Notes under the pieces: generated by a model | Database searches by the model: none | What the model was told of the DNA's origin: nothing | What the model saw: only the letters and a program-made list of their open reading frames with translations | Shown: positions 27,678 to 36,025 of the stretch, piece after piece | How positions within the stretch are numbered: the first letter of the stretch is position 1 | Layout: each line of letters begins with the position of its first letter | Program-made: the position numbers and the translations under genes | NCBI GenBank assembly: GCA_025459175.1 | Contig: JALORC010000016.1 | Coordinates: forward strand, 1 to 64,000 | DNA from: Planctomycetota bacterium | Lineage (GTDB): Bacteria; Planctomycetota; UBA1135; UBA2386 | Direction: 5' to 3' | DNA length: 64,000 bases

Positions 27678-30600
27678 CGCCGTGGCAGTCGGCGCACCGG
27701 GCGCACGCCGAGGTCGGCGGCCCGCTGCTCGCGGGGGCCGTAGACCCACATGCTGCTGCGGCCGGTGCGGCCTTGTTGTTCGAAGCTGCCGCCCCGCGCC
27801 GTGCGATCGCCGGGTTGCTCGGTGCGCTGGCGGGCGCCGTCGCCGGCGCGGAAGCCGAAGCGGTTCAGCGCCGGCGCGTCGAGGCACCACTCGCCGACGT
27901 TGCCGTGCATGTCGAACAGCCCGAACGGGTTGGCCCGGAACGAGCCGACCGGCGCGTGCACACGGTAGCCGTCCTCGAACGCCTCCGGCACCAGCACCGT
28001 GAGCGCCCCCATGGTCGCGGTCCGGTCGTAGACGTTGGCGCAGCCCTCGAGCTGGTCGCTGGTCGCGCCGCACCACCATGCGGTCGTCGTCCCCGCCCGG
28101 CACGCATACTCCCACTGCGCCTCGGTCGGCAGCGACCAGCCATGCTGCTGCAGCACGCGATCGGCGAGGTTCCAGCTCATCCTCTCGACCGGGTGCACCG
28201 CGGTGACTACGAAGCCGGGGCCGCCGTCGAAGCCGTCCGGATAGCCGCTCGGCCACCGTTCGCTGGCGTCTCCATCGCACAGTCGAGCCCATTGGGCCTG
28301 GGTCAACTCGTGCCGCGCGATCAGGAACGGGTCGAGCGTCACCTGCTGCACCGGACCGGTCAGGTTGATCGCGTCCGGATCGTGGTTCGGGGCGGCGGGA
28401 TCCGCGGCCTGCGAGCCCATCGCGAACGTACCGCCCGGCAGCAGCACGAACACGACGCCGGTGCCGGCATCGACGGCGAGCGAGCCGTCCGCGGCGAGGC
28501 GCGGGATCGACAGCGTGCGCGGATCTGCCACCCCGTCCCAGGCGCTGGCAAGGTCGTAGAACTCCCACAGCTTCGTCACCGGGTTCATGCCGATCGGCAC
28601 CAGGCCGATCACGGTGTCGTCGTCGAGCGCGATCGGGCGGCCGCGATACCGCGCACTCGCGACCACGTCGTCGGCGGTGGCGATCGCCGCGCGCGCTTCG
28701 GCCCAGGTCACCGTCGCCAGCGGATGCGCAACGGTGAGCTCGTGCAGCTGGCGGGCCCAGCGCAGGCGGGTCTCGACCCGCACGCGTTGCTCCTTCCGGA
28801 GGCGTTGCAGCCGGCCCTGCAGCTGGGTCAGCGTGTCGTGCAGGAACTGCCGCGCCGGGGTCGAGAACGAATGGCTGCGGCCGGTTTCGAGTTCGGCGTC
28901 GAGCGCCTGCAGTCGCGTTCTCAGCGCCTGTTCCCGTGCCGCGCGTTCGCCGATGGCGGCCAGCAGATCGCGCTGGTAACCGGCGTAGGCTTCGATCTCG
29001 GCGGCGGGCGCCAGTGCGAGCGCCTCGGCGCTGGCGGCGGCGGCTTCCTGGTCGCGCCCGTTCGCGAACAGCGCCCAGGCCAGCGTGTCGAGCAGCTGAT
29101 GGTGCAGTGCGGTGCCGGTGCCCCGCGCCACCGCCGCTTCGGCGCAGGCCAGGCCCAGTGGCGCCTCGACGTCGATACGCCGTTCGGTGGCCTTCGGCGC
29201 GACGCGCTGCCAGGCCAGCTCGTTGAGGGCGGCGGCCGAGGCCTCGGCGGCGTTCGTCGGCAGGGGTGGCGTTGCCGCCGCCGGCGCCGCCGCGGCGCGG
29301 TTGGTGCGCTGCTGCCAGGCGAGATCCCGTTCGGTCGCCGCGAACTCCGGCCAGCGCGGATGGGCACGGCGATCGGCGTCGCGCTGTGCCGCGGTGCGTG
29401 GTGTGGCCTGCGCGCGCAGTGCCGCGAGCTCCGTGTCGACGCGCGGCGCCAGCTGTTCGAGCGGGGCGAGGTGCTCGCGCTGCCATGCCTCGAGTGCGGC
29501 CAGTTGTCGCGGCCACGCCGGATAGGTCGCGGCTTCGGCCTGCACCGCGCGTTCGTGCAGCATGATCCCCGACAGCAGCTCGTAGGCATCGACGCTGCGC
29601 GCCAGTTCCTGCTTCGCCTGCCGCTCGGCGCTGGCCAGCGCGGCGTTCTGTTCGGCGCGTTCGGCGGCGACCACGATGCCGATCGAGGTCGCGACCAGGC
29701 CGGCCAACAGCGCGCCCAGCGCCGTCGCCTGCCACGGCTCGCGCCGCATCCAGCGCCGCAACCGTTCGCTCGTGGTTGGCAGACGCGCGGTGACCGCGGC
29801 CCCGCGCTGCAGCGCGTGCAGGTCGGCGAGCAACGCCGCCGCCGAGCGATAGCGGTGGTCGCGCGACTTCGTCATCGCCTGCGCCACCACCGCGGCAAGG
29901 TCCTCGCTGATGCCGTCCCGGCCGCGCAGCGACGCCGGCTCGTGGTGCAGGATCCGGTGCAGCAGCGCCTGCCGGGTCGGCGCCTGGAACGGATGCTCGC
30001 CGGTCAGCAGCTCGTGCGCGATCACGCCGAGCGCCCACACGTCGGTGCGCGCATCGACCGGCTCGCCACGCACCTGCTCCGGCGACGCATAGTCGAGCGT
30101 GCCGACGAACCCGCCGGTCTGCGTCAGCGACGGCAGGGCGACGTCGTGCGCGACCCCGAAGTCGGTCAGCAGCGCATGGCCATCGGCTTGCACCAGCACG
30201 TTGCCCGGCTTGACGTCGCGGTGCACCAGGCCCTGCGCATGCGCATGGGCCAGCGCGTCGGTGATCTGCACCAGCAGTTCGATCACCGCGGTGGGGGCGC
30301 GGTACCGTTCGCGGCAATCGTGCAGCGGCACGCCGTCGACGAACTGCATCGCGAAGTAGTGTCGGCCGCCGTCGCTGCCGAAGCCGTGCACCTCGACGAG
30401 GTGCGGGTGGCGCAGGCGCCCGGCGGCCGCGGCCTCGCGGCGGAAGCGCGCCAGGGCCGACGGGCTGCTGGCGAGGCCCGGCGCCAGCACCTTGACCGCG
30501 ACGCGGCGATCGAGCGAACGCTGCCAGGCCTCGTAGACGATGCCCATGCCACCGCGGCCGAGTTCGCGCACCAGCCGATGGTCGCCGAGCACCTGGTCGG

Positions 30601-30772
30601 CGTCGTCGTCCCGGTCCGTCGGCCCGGCCTCGAGCATCGGTTCGAGCAGGTCGCGCAGGTCGCCGTTCTCCGCCAGCAATCGTTCGGCGTCGGCGCGGGT
30701 CGACGGCGGCGATTGCAGCAGCAGCTCGAGGGCGCGCTCGAGCCGGGCACCGGGTTGGTGGGGCGAGGACAT
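27674..30772 (-). CDS. Transmembrane Ser/Thr kinase with SUMF1 (formylglycine-enzyme-like) domain
   Basis: 1032 residues from the ATG at 30770-30772. The same N-terminal module as its sister (RLERALELLL...DLLEPML) is followed by a kinase domain with GRGGMG, K94 in VAVKVL, HRDVKPGNVLV, DFGVA and LDYASPEQVRGE. A membrane segment lies near residues 340-365 (TALGALLAGLVATSIGIVVAA). A long helical region comes next, and residues about 790-1032 form a SUMF1/FGE-type fold: LLPGGTFAMGS, HELTQAQWARLC, PVERMSWNLA, SLPTEAQWEYACRAGT, NPFGLFDMHGNVGEWC, TARGGSF. The catalytic cysteines of true FGE are missing after GGSF, so this is likely a binding domain. First gene of the kinase-sigma-kinase operon. Confidence 0.93.
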   Translation of the reverse strand: MSSPHQPGARLERALELLLQSPPSTRADAERLLAENGDLRDLLEPMLEAGPTDRDDDADQVLGDHRLVRELGRGGMGIVYEAWQRSLDRRVAVKVLAPGLASSPSALARFRREAAAAGRLRHPHLVEVHGFGSDGGRHYFAMQFVDGVPLHDCRERYRAPTAVIELLVQITDALAHAHAQGLVHRDVKPGNVLVQADGHALLTDFGVAHDVALPSLTQTGGFVGTLDYASPEQVRGEPVDARTDVWALGVIAHELLTGEHPFQAPTRQALLHRILHHEPASLRGRDGISEDLAAVVAQAMTKSRDHRYRSAAALLADLHALQRGAAVTARLPTTSERLRRWMRREPWQATALGALLAGLVATSIGIVVAAERAEQNAALASAERQAKQELARSVDAYELLSGIMLHERAVQAEAATYPAWPRQLAALEAWQREHLAPLEQLAPRVDTELAALRAQATPRTAAQRDADRRAHPRWPEFAATERDLAWQQRTNRAAAAPAAATPPLPTNAAEASAAALNELAWQRVAPKATERRIDVEAPLGLACAEAAVARGTGTALHHQLLDTLAWALFANGRDQEAAAASAEALALAPAAEIEAYAGYQRDLLAAIGERAAREQALRTRLQALDAELETGRSHSFSTPARQFLHDTLTQLQGRLQRLRKEQRVRVETRLRWARQLHELTVAHPLATVTWAEARAAIATADDVVASARYRGRPIALDDDTVIGLVPIGMNPVTKLWEFYDLASAWDGVADPRTLSIPRLAADGSLAVDAGTGVVFVLLPGGTFAMGSQAADPAAPNHDPDAINLTGPVQQVTLDPFLIARHELTQAQWARLCDGDASERWPSGYPDGFDGGPGFVVTAVHPVERMSWNLADRVLQQHGWSLPTEAQWEYACRAGTTTAWWCGATSDQLEGCANVYDRTATMGALTVLVPEAFEDGYRVHAPVGSFRANPFGLFDMHGNVGEWCLDAPALNRFGFRAGDGARQRTEQPGDRTARGGSFEQQGRTGRSSMWVYGPREQRAADLGVRPVRRLPRR

Positions 30773-30832
30773 CGGGGGGTGGCCGGTGACAGCGGCAGCC
30801 GGCGGCGATCCACACCGGCGCCGCCGTGATCG

Positions 30833-30852
30833 CGCAACATTTAATGGTTGCG
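30833..30852. promoter_or_regulatory. Inverted repeat with AT core upstream of kinase-sigma-kinase operon
   Basis: CGCAAC at 30833-30838 and GTTGCG at 30847-30852 are reverse complements around ATTTAATG, itself nearly palindromic. It is a rare AT-rich spot in the 128 bases between the cyclase stop (30901) and the kinase-SUMF1 start (30772). It could be an operator overlapping a -10 region. No U-tract follows on the leftward strand, so termination of the cyclase transcript is a weaker option. Confidence 0.4.
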
Positions 30853-30900
30853 GCCCGGTCGGCGTCCAGCTGTCGCCGACGCGCGTGCTGACCGGTCCAC

Positions 30901-33012
30901 TCACTTGCTGTCGAGGGAGAACACGCCCGTGAACGCCGGTTCCTCGAGGCCCTCGCGCCAGCGCTTGCAGAGCTTGTCGTCCGGCCGCAGCAGCTGACAC
31001 GCCGTGAACAGTTCGCGGCTCGCGGCCCGATCGCCGGCCGTCCACGCCGCCATCGCCTGCTGCCAGCGTTCGGCCAGCGCGAGCTCCGTCGACTTCGCGC
31101 TGGCGCGCAGCGCGAGCGGTTCGAACACGCGGATCGGCTCGCTGCGGCCGACCACGGTGACGCGGCCGACCTCGCGTCCGACCACCAGGTCGCCGACGTC
31201 GGCCCAGGCGGTCTCGCTGCACAGGCAGCGCGTGCCGAACGCCTTGTTGGCGCCCTCGAGCCGCGCCGCGAGGTTGACGGTGTCGCCGATCGCCGTGTAG
31301 TCGAAGCGACTCGCCGAACCCATGTTGCCGACCACGGCCTGCCCGCGGTGGATGCCGATGCGCGTCGCGATCGGCGGCAGGCCGCGCTGCTGCAGTTCGG
31401 CGGCGATGCGTTCGCTGACCGCCAGCGCCTGCACCGCCGCGACCACCGCGGCGCGGCCGTGCGCCGGGGTCTCGGCCGGCGCGCCGAAGATCGCCATGAT
31501 CGCGTCACCGATGAACTTGTCGATGATGCCGCGCTGCGCCAGCACCGGCTCGCACATGCGCGTGAAGTAGTCGTTGAGGAAGCCGACCAGCTGCTGCGGT
31601 TCGCTCTTCTCGGCGAGGTTGGTGAAGCCCTGCAGGTCGGTGAAGAACAGCGTCACGTCGCGCGTGGTGCCGCCGAGGTGCAGGTCGCCCGGATTGCGCA
31701 ACACCTCGGCCAGCACCTCGGGCGCGAGGTAGCTGCGGAACGCGCGGTGCATCTCGCGCTTCTGCTTGCCCTCGACGACGAGCCGCCACAGGAACGACGC
31801 GCCGGCGGCGGCGCCACCGGCCACCGCCGGGGCCGCGATCGGTACTGCGAGCAGCGCCGTCCATGCCCAGAGGGTCCCGATCAGGCCCGCCAGCAAGAGC
31901 CCGAGCAGGACCAATGCCGGCATCACGACGCCGGGCAGCGCGAACACCGTCGCCGTCGCCAGCGTCGCCACCGCGGCCATCAGCGGCAGTTCGATCGCCG
32001 GCACGCGCAGCGGATCGGCGTGCAGCAGATTGTCGAGCGCGGTCGCGTGCAGTTCGACGCCGGGCAGCTGCGCATCGAGCGGGGTCGGATGCGCGTCCTC
32101 GAGGCCTTCGGCGTGGATGCCGACCAGCACGATCTTGTCGCGGAAGCGAGCGGCCGGATACAGCGGCGGTTGGCCCTCGGCCTCTCGATTGATCGACTCG
32201 AGGATGTTGACGAACTTGACCGGCGCGAACGTGAACGCCTTGCCGCGCAGGTTCAGCAGCACGCGGGCGTCGTCGGGGCAGTGCACCGTGCGGCCGTTCG
32301 GCAGCTGCAGCGCACCCTCGGGGCCCCAGGCGAGTTGGCCGTCTGGATACGCGGCGAGCAGCGCCGCCAGCGCCAGCGACGGCTGCAGCTTGCTCTCGCC
32401 GTCGGGCGGGCCCCAGCTGCGCAGCAGGTCGTAGCGGCGGTAGGTGCCGTCGCCGTCGGCGCGGATGTTGACGAAGCCGAGCCGATCGGCACCGACGGCG
32501 AACTCGGGCAGCGGCAGCACGGCGCCGGCTTCCCGCGGTCGCTGCAGGCGCCCGGCGGCCAGCGACAGGCCGCGCGCTGCCAGCGCCGCGGTCTCCGCCG
32601 CATCGCGACCGCCGTGCCGGTAGCTGACGAACTTCATCGCCAGCGCATCGCCGGGGCCCTGCGCCAGCGCGGTCGCGAAGCTGCGGTCGTCCTCGGCGTT
32701 GCCGCGCTGGTCGAACAGCACGTCGAACACGACGGCCTTCGCACCGGCCGCGCGCAGGTGGTCGAGCACCTGGCCGTAGACCTCGCGCGGCCACGGGAAC
32801 GGCACGTCGTTCTGGTCCATGTAGTCCATCGACTCCTGGTCGATCCAGGCGACGACGATCTCCGGGCCGGGGGCGGCGCGGCCGAGGCCGAGGGTGTGGC
32901 GGGCGTCGAGGGTCAGCAGTTCGAGGCGGTCGGTGGTGCCGAACGCGCGCAGTGCCAGTGCGATCAGGAAGCCCGACAAGGCGAGCAGGGCGGCGATGCC
33001 GAGACGAGGCAT
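30901..33012 (-). CDS. CHASE2-domain class III adenylate/guanylate cyclase
   Basis: 703 residues from the ATG at 33010-33012; an ATG 15 codons earlier (33057) is possible. One N-terminal membrane segment (GIAALLALSGFLIALALRAF) leads into an extracytoplasmic CHASE2 domain (about 25-335) with the typical VVAWIDQESMDYM, PFPWPREVYGQVLDHL, AKAVVFDVLF and ARFRDKIVLVGIHAEGLEDAHPTPL segments. Three further membrane helices follow, then a cyclase domain (about 455-640): VTLFFTDLQGFT and KFIGDAIMAIFG hold the two metal-binding Asp, and DYTAIGDTVNLAARLEG is the family signature. It makes a cyclic nucleotide in response to an external signal. Same strand as, and 128 bases upstream of, the kinase operon. 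Confidence 0.95.
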   Translation of the reverse strand: MPRLGIAALLALSGFLIALALRAFGTTDRLELLTLDARHTLGLGRAAPGPEIVVAWIDQESMDYMDQNDVPFPWPREVYGQVLDHLRAAGAKAVVFDVLFDQRGNAEDDRSFATALAQGPGDALAMKFVSYRHGGRDAAETAALAARGLSLAAGRLQRPREAGAVLPLPEFAVGADRLGFVNIRADGDGTYRRYDLLRSWGPPDGESKLQPSLALAALLAAYPDGQLAWGPEGALQLPNGRTVHCPDDARVLLNLRGKAFTFAPVKFVNILESINREAEGQPPLYPAARFRDKIVLVGIHAEGLEDAHPTPLDAQLPGVELHATALDNLLHADPLRVPAIELPLMAAVATLATATVFALPGVVMPALVLLGLLLAGLIGTLWAWTALLAVPIAAPAVAGGAAAGASFLWRLVVEGKQKREMHRAFRSYLAPEVLAEVLRNPGDLHLGGTTRDVTLFFTDLQGFTNLAEKSEPQQLVGFLNDYFTRMCEPVLAQRGIIDKFIGDAIMAIFGAPAETPAHGRAAVVAAVQALAVSERIAAELQQRGLPPIATRIGIHRGQAVVGNMGSASRFDYTAIGDTVNLAARLEGANKAFGTRCLCSETAWADVGDLVVGREVGRVTVVGRSEPIRVFEPLALRASAKSTELALAERWQQAMAAWTAGDRAASRELFTACQLLRPDDKLCKRWREGLEEPAFTGVFSLDSK

Positions 33013-33024
33013 GCGCAGGTTGTA

Positions 33025-33036
33025 GCGGGGCCCCGC
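33025..33036. repeat. 12-bp perfect palindrome at cyclase 5' end
   Basis: GCGGGGCCCCGC lies 13 bases upstream of the chosen cyclase start (or inside its first codons if translation begins at 33057). It may be a regulator site in the divergent region shared with the secreted protein gene at 33170. In such GC-rich DNA a chance palindrome is quite possible. Confidence 0.25.
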
Positions 33037-33169
33037 CTCACCGGCATCGGGCTGCATGCAAGGTTCGATCCGTCGCTCCCCCGACGAGTGGCTCGACGGG
33101 TGCGTCTGCTGCTGCCGGCACCGTCTGCGGTCCAATATGCTGCCGGACACCTCCTCATCGACACCAACC

Positions 33170-34207
33170 ATGAACCCGACCCGCTCGCGCTTCGCCCCCT
33201 GTTGCCTCCTTCTGACCTCTCTCCTGTCGGCGCAAGTCGTCTACGTCGATGCCGACGCCAGCACCAACACGACCAACGCCGATGGCACACCGTTGGTGCC
33301 AGTCGTCGGTGCGATCGCCAACGACAATCAGTGGCAGCAACGCCAGTTCGCGAACGGCGGGACGATCCTCTCGAGCAATGACTTCACGACGGGCAGCGAA
33401 GACTGCCCGATGCTGCGCACGACGATCTCCGGTCTGACCCCGACGCTGCCGTACTTCGTCTATGGCTACCAGTGGAACACCCAGGTGGACCAGTGGCGTC
33501 TGCGGCTGAACGTCGACACGCAACAACCCACCGCGCCGCTGCAGCTGTGGCACACGCGTGGCTCCGGCTCGCCCATGAGCACCCCGCTGGCCTTCAATGC
33601 GCCGAGCAACTCCGTCGCGAACCTGGGCCTGCAGTTCGATGCGGCCGGCATGGAGACGAGCGGCCACTTCGCCAACCCGGTGATGATCAAGGAAGGCAAC
33701 CGCTGGCTGTTCGAAGTGCCACTCGGCACCTTCACTGCGGATCTCAACGGTCAGATCCACGTCTACGTCGACGACGATCCGACGAGCGGCAACTTCAACC
33801 GCAACTGGTACGACGGGGTCGGCTACGAGCCGGCGCCCATGCCGTACGGCCCCGCCTGTGGCGCAGGAAGGATCGCCTTCCGCGGCACGCCGCACGGCAA
33901 CTCGACCATCTCGCTCGACCTGCTCGGTTCCAACCCGAACTCGCTCGGGCTCCTGATGATCGGCCTCGGCAGCCTGCCGCCGTTCGACGTCGGCGCCATC
34001 GGCTTCACTCCTGGTTGCTTCCTGAACGTCAACTTCGCGGTGATCAACCTCGCGCCGACCAACGCCAGCGGCGATGCCTCCTGGCAGACCACGCTCGGCC
34101 CGGTGCCGGCAGGCGTCACGCCGTTGTTCTTCCAATGGGCCGTGCTCGACCCGGCGTTGACGTTGACGTCGATGACCTCCGGCTTGCGGGTGGGCTTTCA
34201 TCCGTAG
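33170..34207 (+). CDS. Secreted protein with planctomycete-type C-terminal beta module
   Basis: 345 residues from the ATG at 33170, which begins a signal peptide (MNPTRSRFAPCCLLLTSLLSAQ). Residues 20-215 are beta-rich and contain VVYVDADAS and a segment (NPVMIKEGNRWLFEVPLGTF) that suggests an extracellular beta-sandwich; no family was recognised. Residues about 220-345 (GRIAFRGTPHGNSTISLDLL, TPGCFLNVNFAVIN, FFQWAVLDPALTL) form a module with the pattern G...P..G..L.V.L......P.....G, also visible in the lectin at 292-2001 and the peroxidase at 49741-51354. It is likely a surface or secretion-associated domain. Divergent from the cyclase. Confidence 0.75.
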   Translation: MNPTRSRFAPCCLLLTSLLSAQVVYVDADASTNTTNADGTPLVPVVGAIANDNQWQQRQFANGGTILSSNDFTTGSEDCPMLRTTISGLTPTLPYFVYGYQWNTQVDQWRLRLNVDTQQPTAPLQLWHTRGSGSPMSTPLAFNAPSNSVANLGLQFDAAGMETSGHFANPVMIKEGNRWLFEVPLGTFTADLNGQIHVYVDDDPTSGNFNRNWYDGVGYEPAPMPYGPACGAGRIAFRGTPHGNSTISLDLLGSNPNSLGLLMIGLGSLPPFDVGAIGFTPGCFLNVNFAVINLAPTNASGDASWQTTLGPVPAGVTPLFFQWAVLDPALTLTSMTSGLRVGFHP

Positions 34208-34292
34208 TCGCCCCACCTGCGTGGGGCCGGACGCACGAAGCTGCGGCACCGGGGCGGCGTCAGGATGCCCGGTGAAATGGTGGCTGGCGCCG

Positions 34293-36002
34293 CTATTCGA
34301 CGACGAACGGCGTGGCGGCTTCGTCGAGCACCGTGGCGCCGTTGCCCGAGCGCAGGCGCACGACCATCTCGATCACCTTGCCGAGTTCCGTGGTCGGGAT
34401 CACCGGCACCGGCACCCAGACGAAGTCGACGGTGAACGGCACCGGCGGCAGCGCCAGCGGCAGCCCGGGCAGGATCAGCAGCTCGGTGCCGTTCGGCAAC
34501 CGCACCAGCAGATCCACCAGCACCGGCTGCAGGCCCGGCGCGAGGCTGTGCAGGAACACGTTGACCGGCAGCTGCGCACCCTGCGGCAGCGTCGGCGTGC
34601 CGAAGCTGGTCAGGCCGCAGCGCAGCAGCTTGCCGCTCAGCACCGGGCTGAACGAGGTCGCGCCCGACACCGTCAGCAGCTGCTGGGCCGACTGCGCGAA
34701 GCTCGCCTCGGCGCTGTGGATCTCGACCCGGTACGACCCGGCCGGCACCCACGTCGTGTAGTTGCCGGCGGCGTTCGTGCGCGCACCGACCACCGTCGTC
34801 TCCACGTTGCTCTGCGCGTCGAAGAAGCGCAGCTCGGTGTCGAACTCCGGCCCGGCGGGTCCCTGCACCGTGCCACTGACGACGAAGCCGGCCGGCAGCG
34901 CGATCGCGCCGAGGTTGGTCGGGCCGCTGATGGTGGTCGGTGCCGTCACCACGCCGGCGAAGCCGGTGCTGGCGACCGGTTCACAGCGCACGCGGATCGG
35001 CACGCCGGTCGGCACCGCGACCGTGAAGGTGCCGCTCACCGCCGCCGTCTTGTCGCGCGGCGTGAAGATCTTGCTGCCGTCCGGCAGCAGGATGTCGATG
35101 TCGCAACCGGCCTGCGGCACCCCGTTGGCGGTGACCGAGCCGGACAGCAGCGCGCCGTTCTCGAGGCGGATCTGGCCGAGCGCGAGCGGGCCACCGACCA
35201 GAACGCCGTAGACGGTGCGGGCCACGCGCGTGTTGCCGACCGGTGGCTCGAGCTCGAGATCGGCGATGCCGAACGGCAGCGGCAACGAGAACTGGCCGAA
35301 CGTGTTGACCTGGTCGACGGGCACGTAGATGCGTTCGCCGGTCAGCGCGTTGTAGGCCTTGATGCGGGTGCCCGCGACCGGCACCGCGGTGTTGCGGTCG
35401 ACGACCGCACCGGTGACCAGGTAGGCGTCCGGCAACACGACGTTGCCGAGGCCGACCGGGGCGTTGAGCGCGATGTTCTCGATCTGCTTCGGCACCAGCA
35501 GCGAACCGGTCGGTGGCACCACGCGCAGGTCCCAGGTGCCGGCGGCGACGAACACCTGGAAGGCGCCGAGTGCGTCGGTGCCGTCGCGCGGCGTGAACTG
35601 CTTGACGCCGGCCTGGTCGTAGACGTTGATGTTGCAGCCGAGGATCGGCAGGCCGGCCGCGGTGCCGGCGATGCCGCTGAGCGGGAAGGCCGGTTGCAGC
35701 ACCACGTCACCGAGGTTGACCGCGCCGTTGATCGACGTGGTCACGATGCGTGCGGCCCACGCGATGCCGAACGGCGGCACGAACTCGACCGCGTAGGTGT
35801 TGCCGAGCTGCAGCGGGGTGATCGTGAAGAAGCCCAGTGCGTCGGTGGTGGTCGGCGTCGAGCCACTGCCGGCATCGACGACGATGCCGGCGATCGGGGT
35901 GAGGGTCGGCGAGACGACGCGGCCGGTCAGCGATTGGGAGAGTGCCGGCGACAGCAGGGCGAGTGCGGTCGCGAGCGAACGGAACGAACGAGAACGGAAC
36001 AT
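34293..36002 (-). CDS. Secreted protein with carboxypeptidase-regulatory-like repeats
   Basis: 569 residues from the ATG at 36000-36002, which starts a signal peptide (MFRSRSFRSLATALALLSPALSQS). About five repeats of 70-90 residues follow, each a CarboxypepD_reg-like (transthyretin/Cna-B type) beta-sandwich: SLTGRVVSPTLTPIAGIVV, FPLSGIAGTAAGLPILGCNI, YLVTGAVVDRNTAVPVAGT, ALLSGSVTANGVPQAGCDID and GFVVSGTVQGPAGPEFDTEL. Two repeats share the phrase FTPRD. The last 120 residues form another beta-rich domain. No enzyme motif is visible, so a structural or adhesive surface role is likely. Last gene of the glycan run, 23 bases after the beta-helix lipoprotein. Confidence 0.82.
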   Translation of the reverse strand: MFRSRSFRSLATALALLSPALSQSLTGRVVSPTLTPIAGIVVDAGSGSTPTTTDALGFFTITPLQLGNTYAVEFVPPFGIAWAARIVTTSINGAVNLGDVVLQPAFPLSGIAGTAAGLPILGCNINVYDQAGVKQFTPRDGTDALGAFQVFVAAGTWDLRVVPPTGSLLVPKQIENIALNAPVGLGNVVLPDAYLVTGAVVDRNTAVPVAGTRIKAYNALTGERIYVPVDQVNTFGQFSLPLPFGIADLELEPPVGNTRVARTVYGVLVGGPLALGQIRLENGALLSGSVTANGVPQAGCDIDILLPDGSKIFTPRDKTAAVSGTFTVAVPTGVPIRVRCEPVASTGFAGVVTAPTTISGPTNLGAIALPAGFVVSGTVQGPAGPEFDTELRFFDAQSNVETTVVGARTNAAGNYTTWVPAGSYRVEIHSAEASFAQSAQQLLTVSGATSFSPVLSGKLLRCGLTSFGTPTLPQGAQLPVNVFLHSLAPGLQPVLVDLLVRLPNGTELLILPGLPLALPPVPFTVDFVWVPVPVIPTTELGKVIEMVVRLRSGNGATVLDEAATPFVVE

Positions 36003-36025
36003 GGGAAGGGCCTCGGGGGTGGGGA

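Noticed and set aside
24331..30772. Treating the repeated kinase sequences as a recent tandem duplication or assembly error
   Set aside because: Shared segments are similar but clearly diverged, and the C-terminal halves are different domains.
27275..30829. Plus-strand frame of nearly 1200 codons opposite the kinase-SUMF1 gene
   Set aside because: Composition is that of an antisense shadow and the minus-strand kinase motifs are unambiguous.
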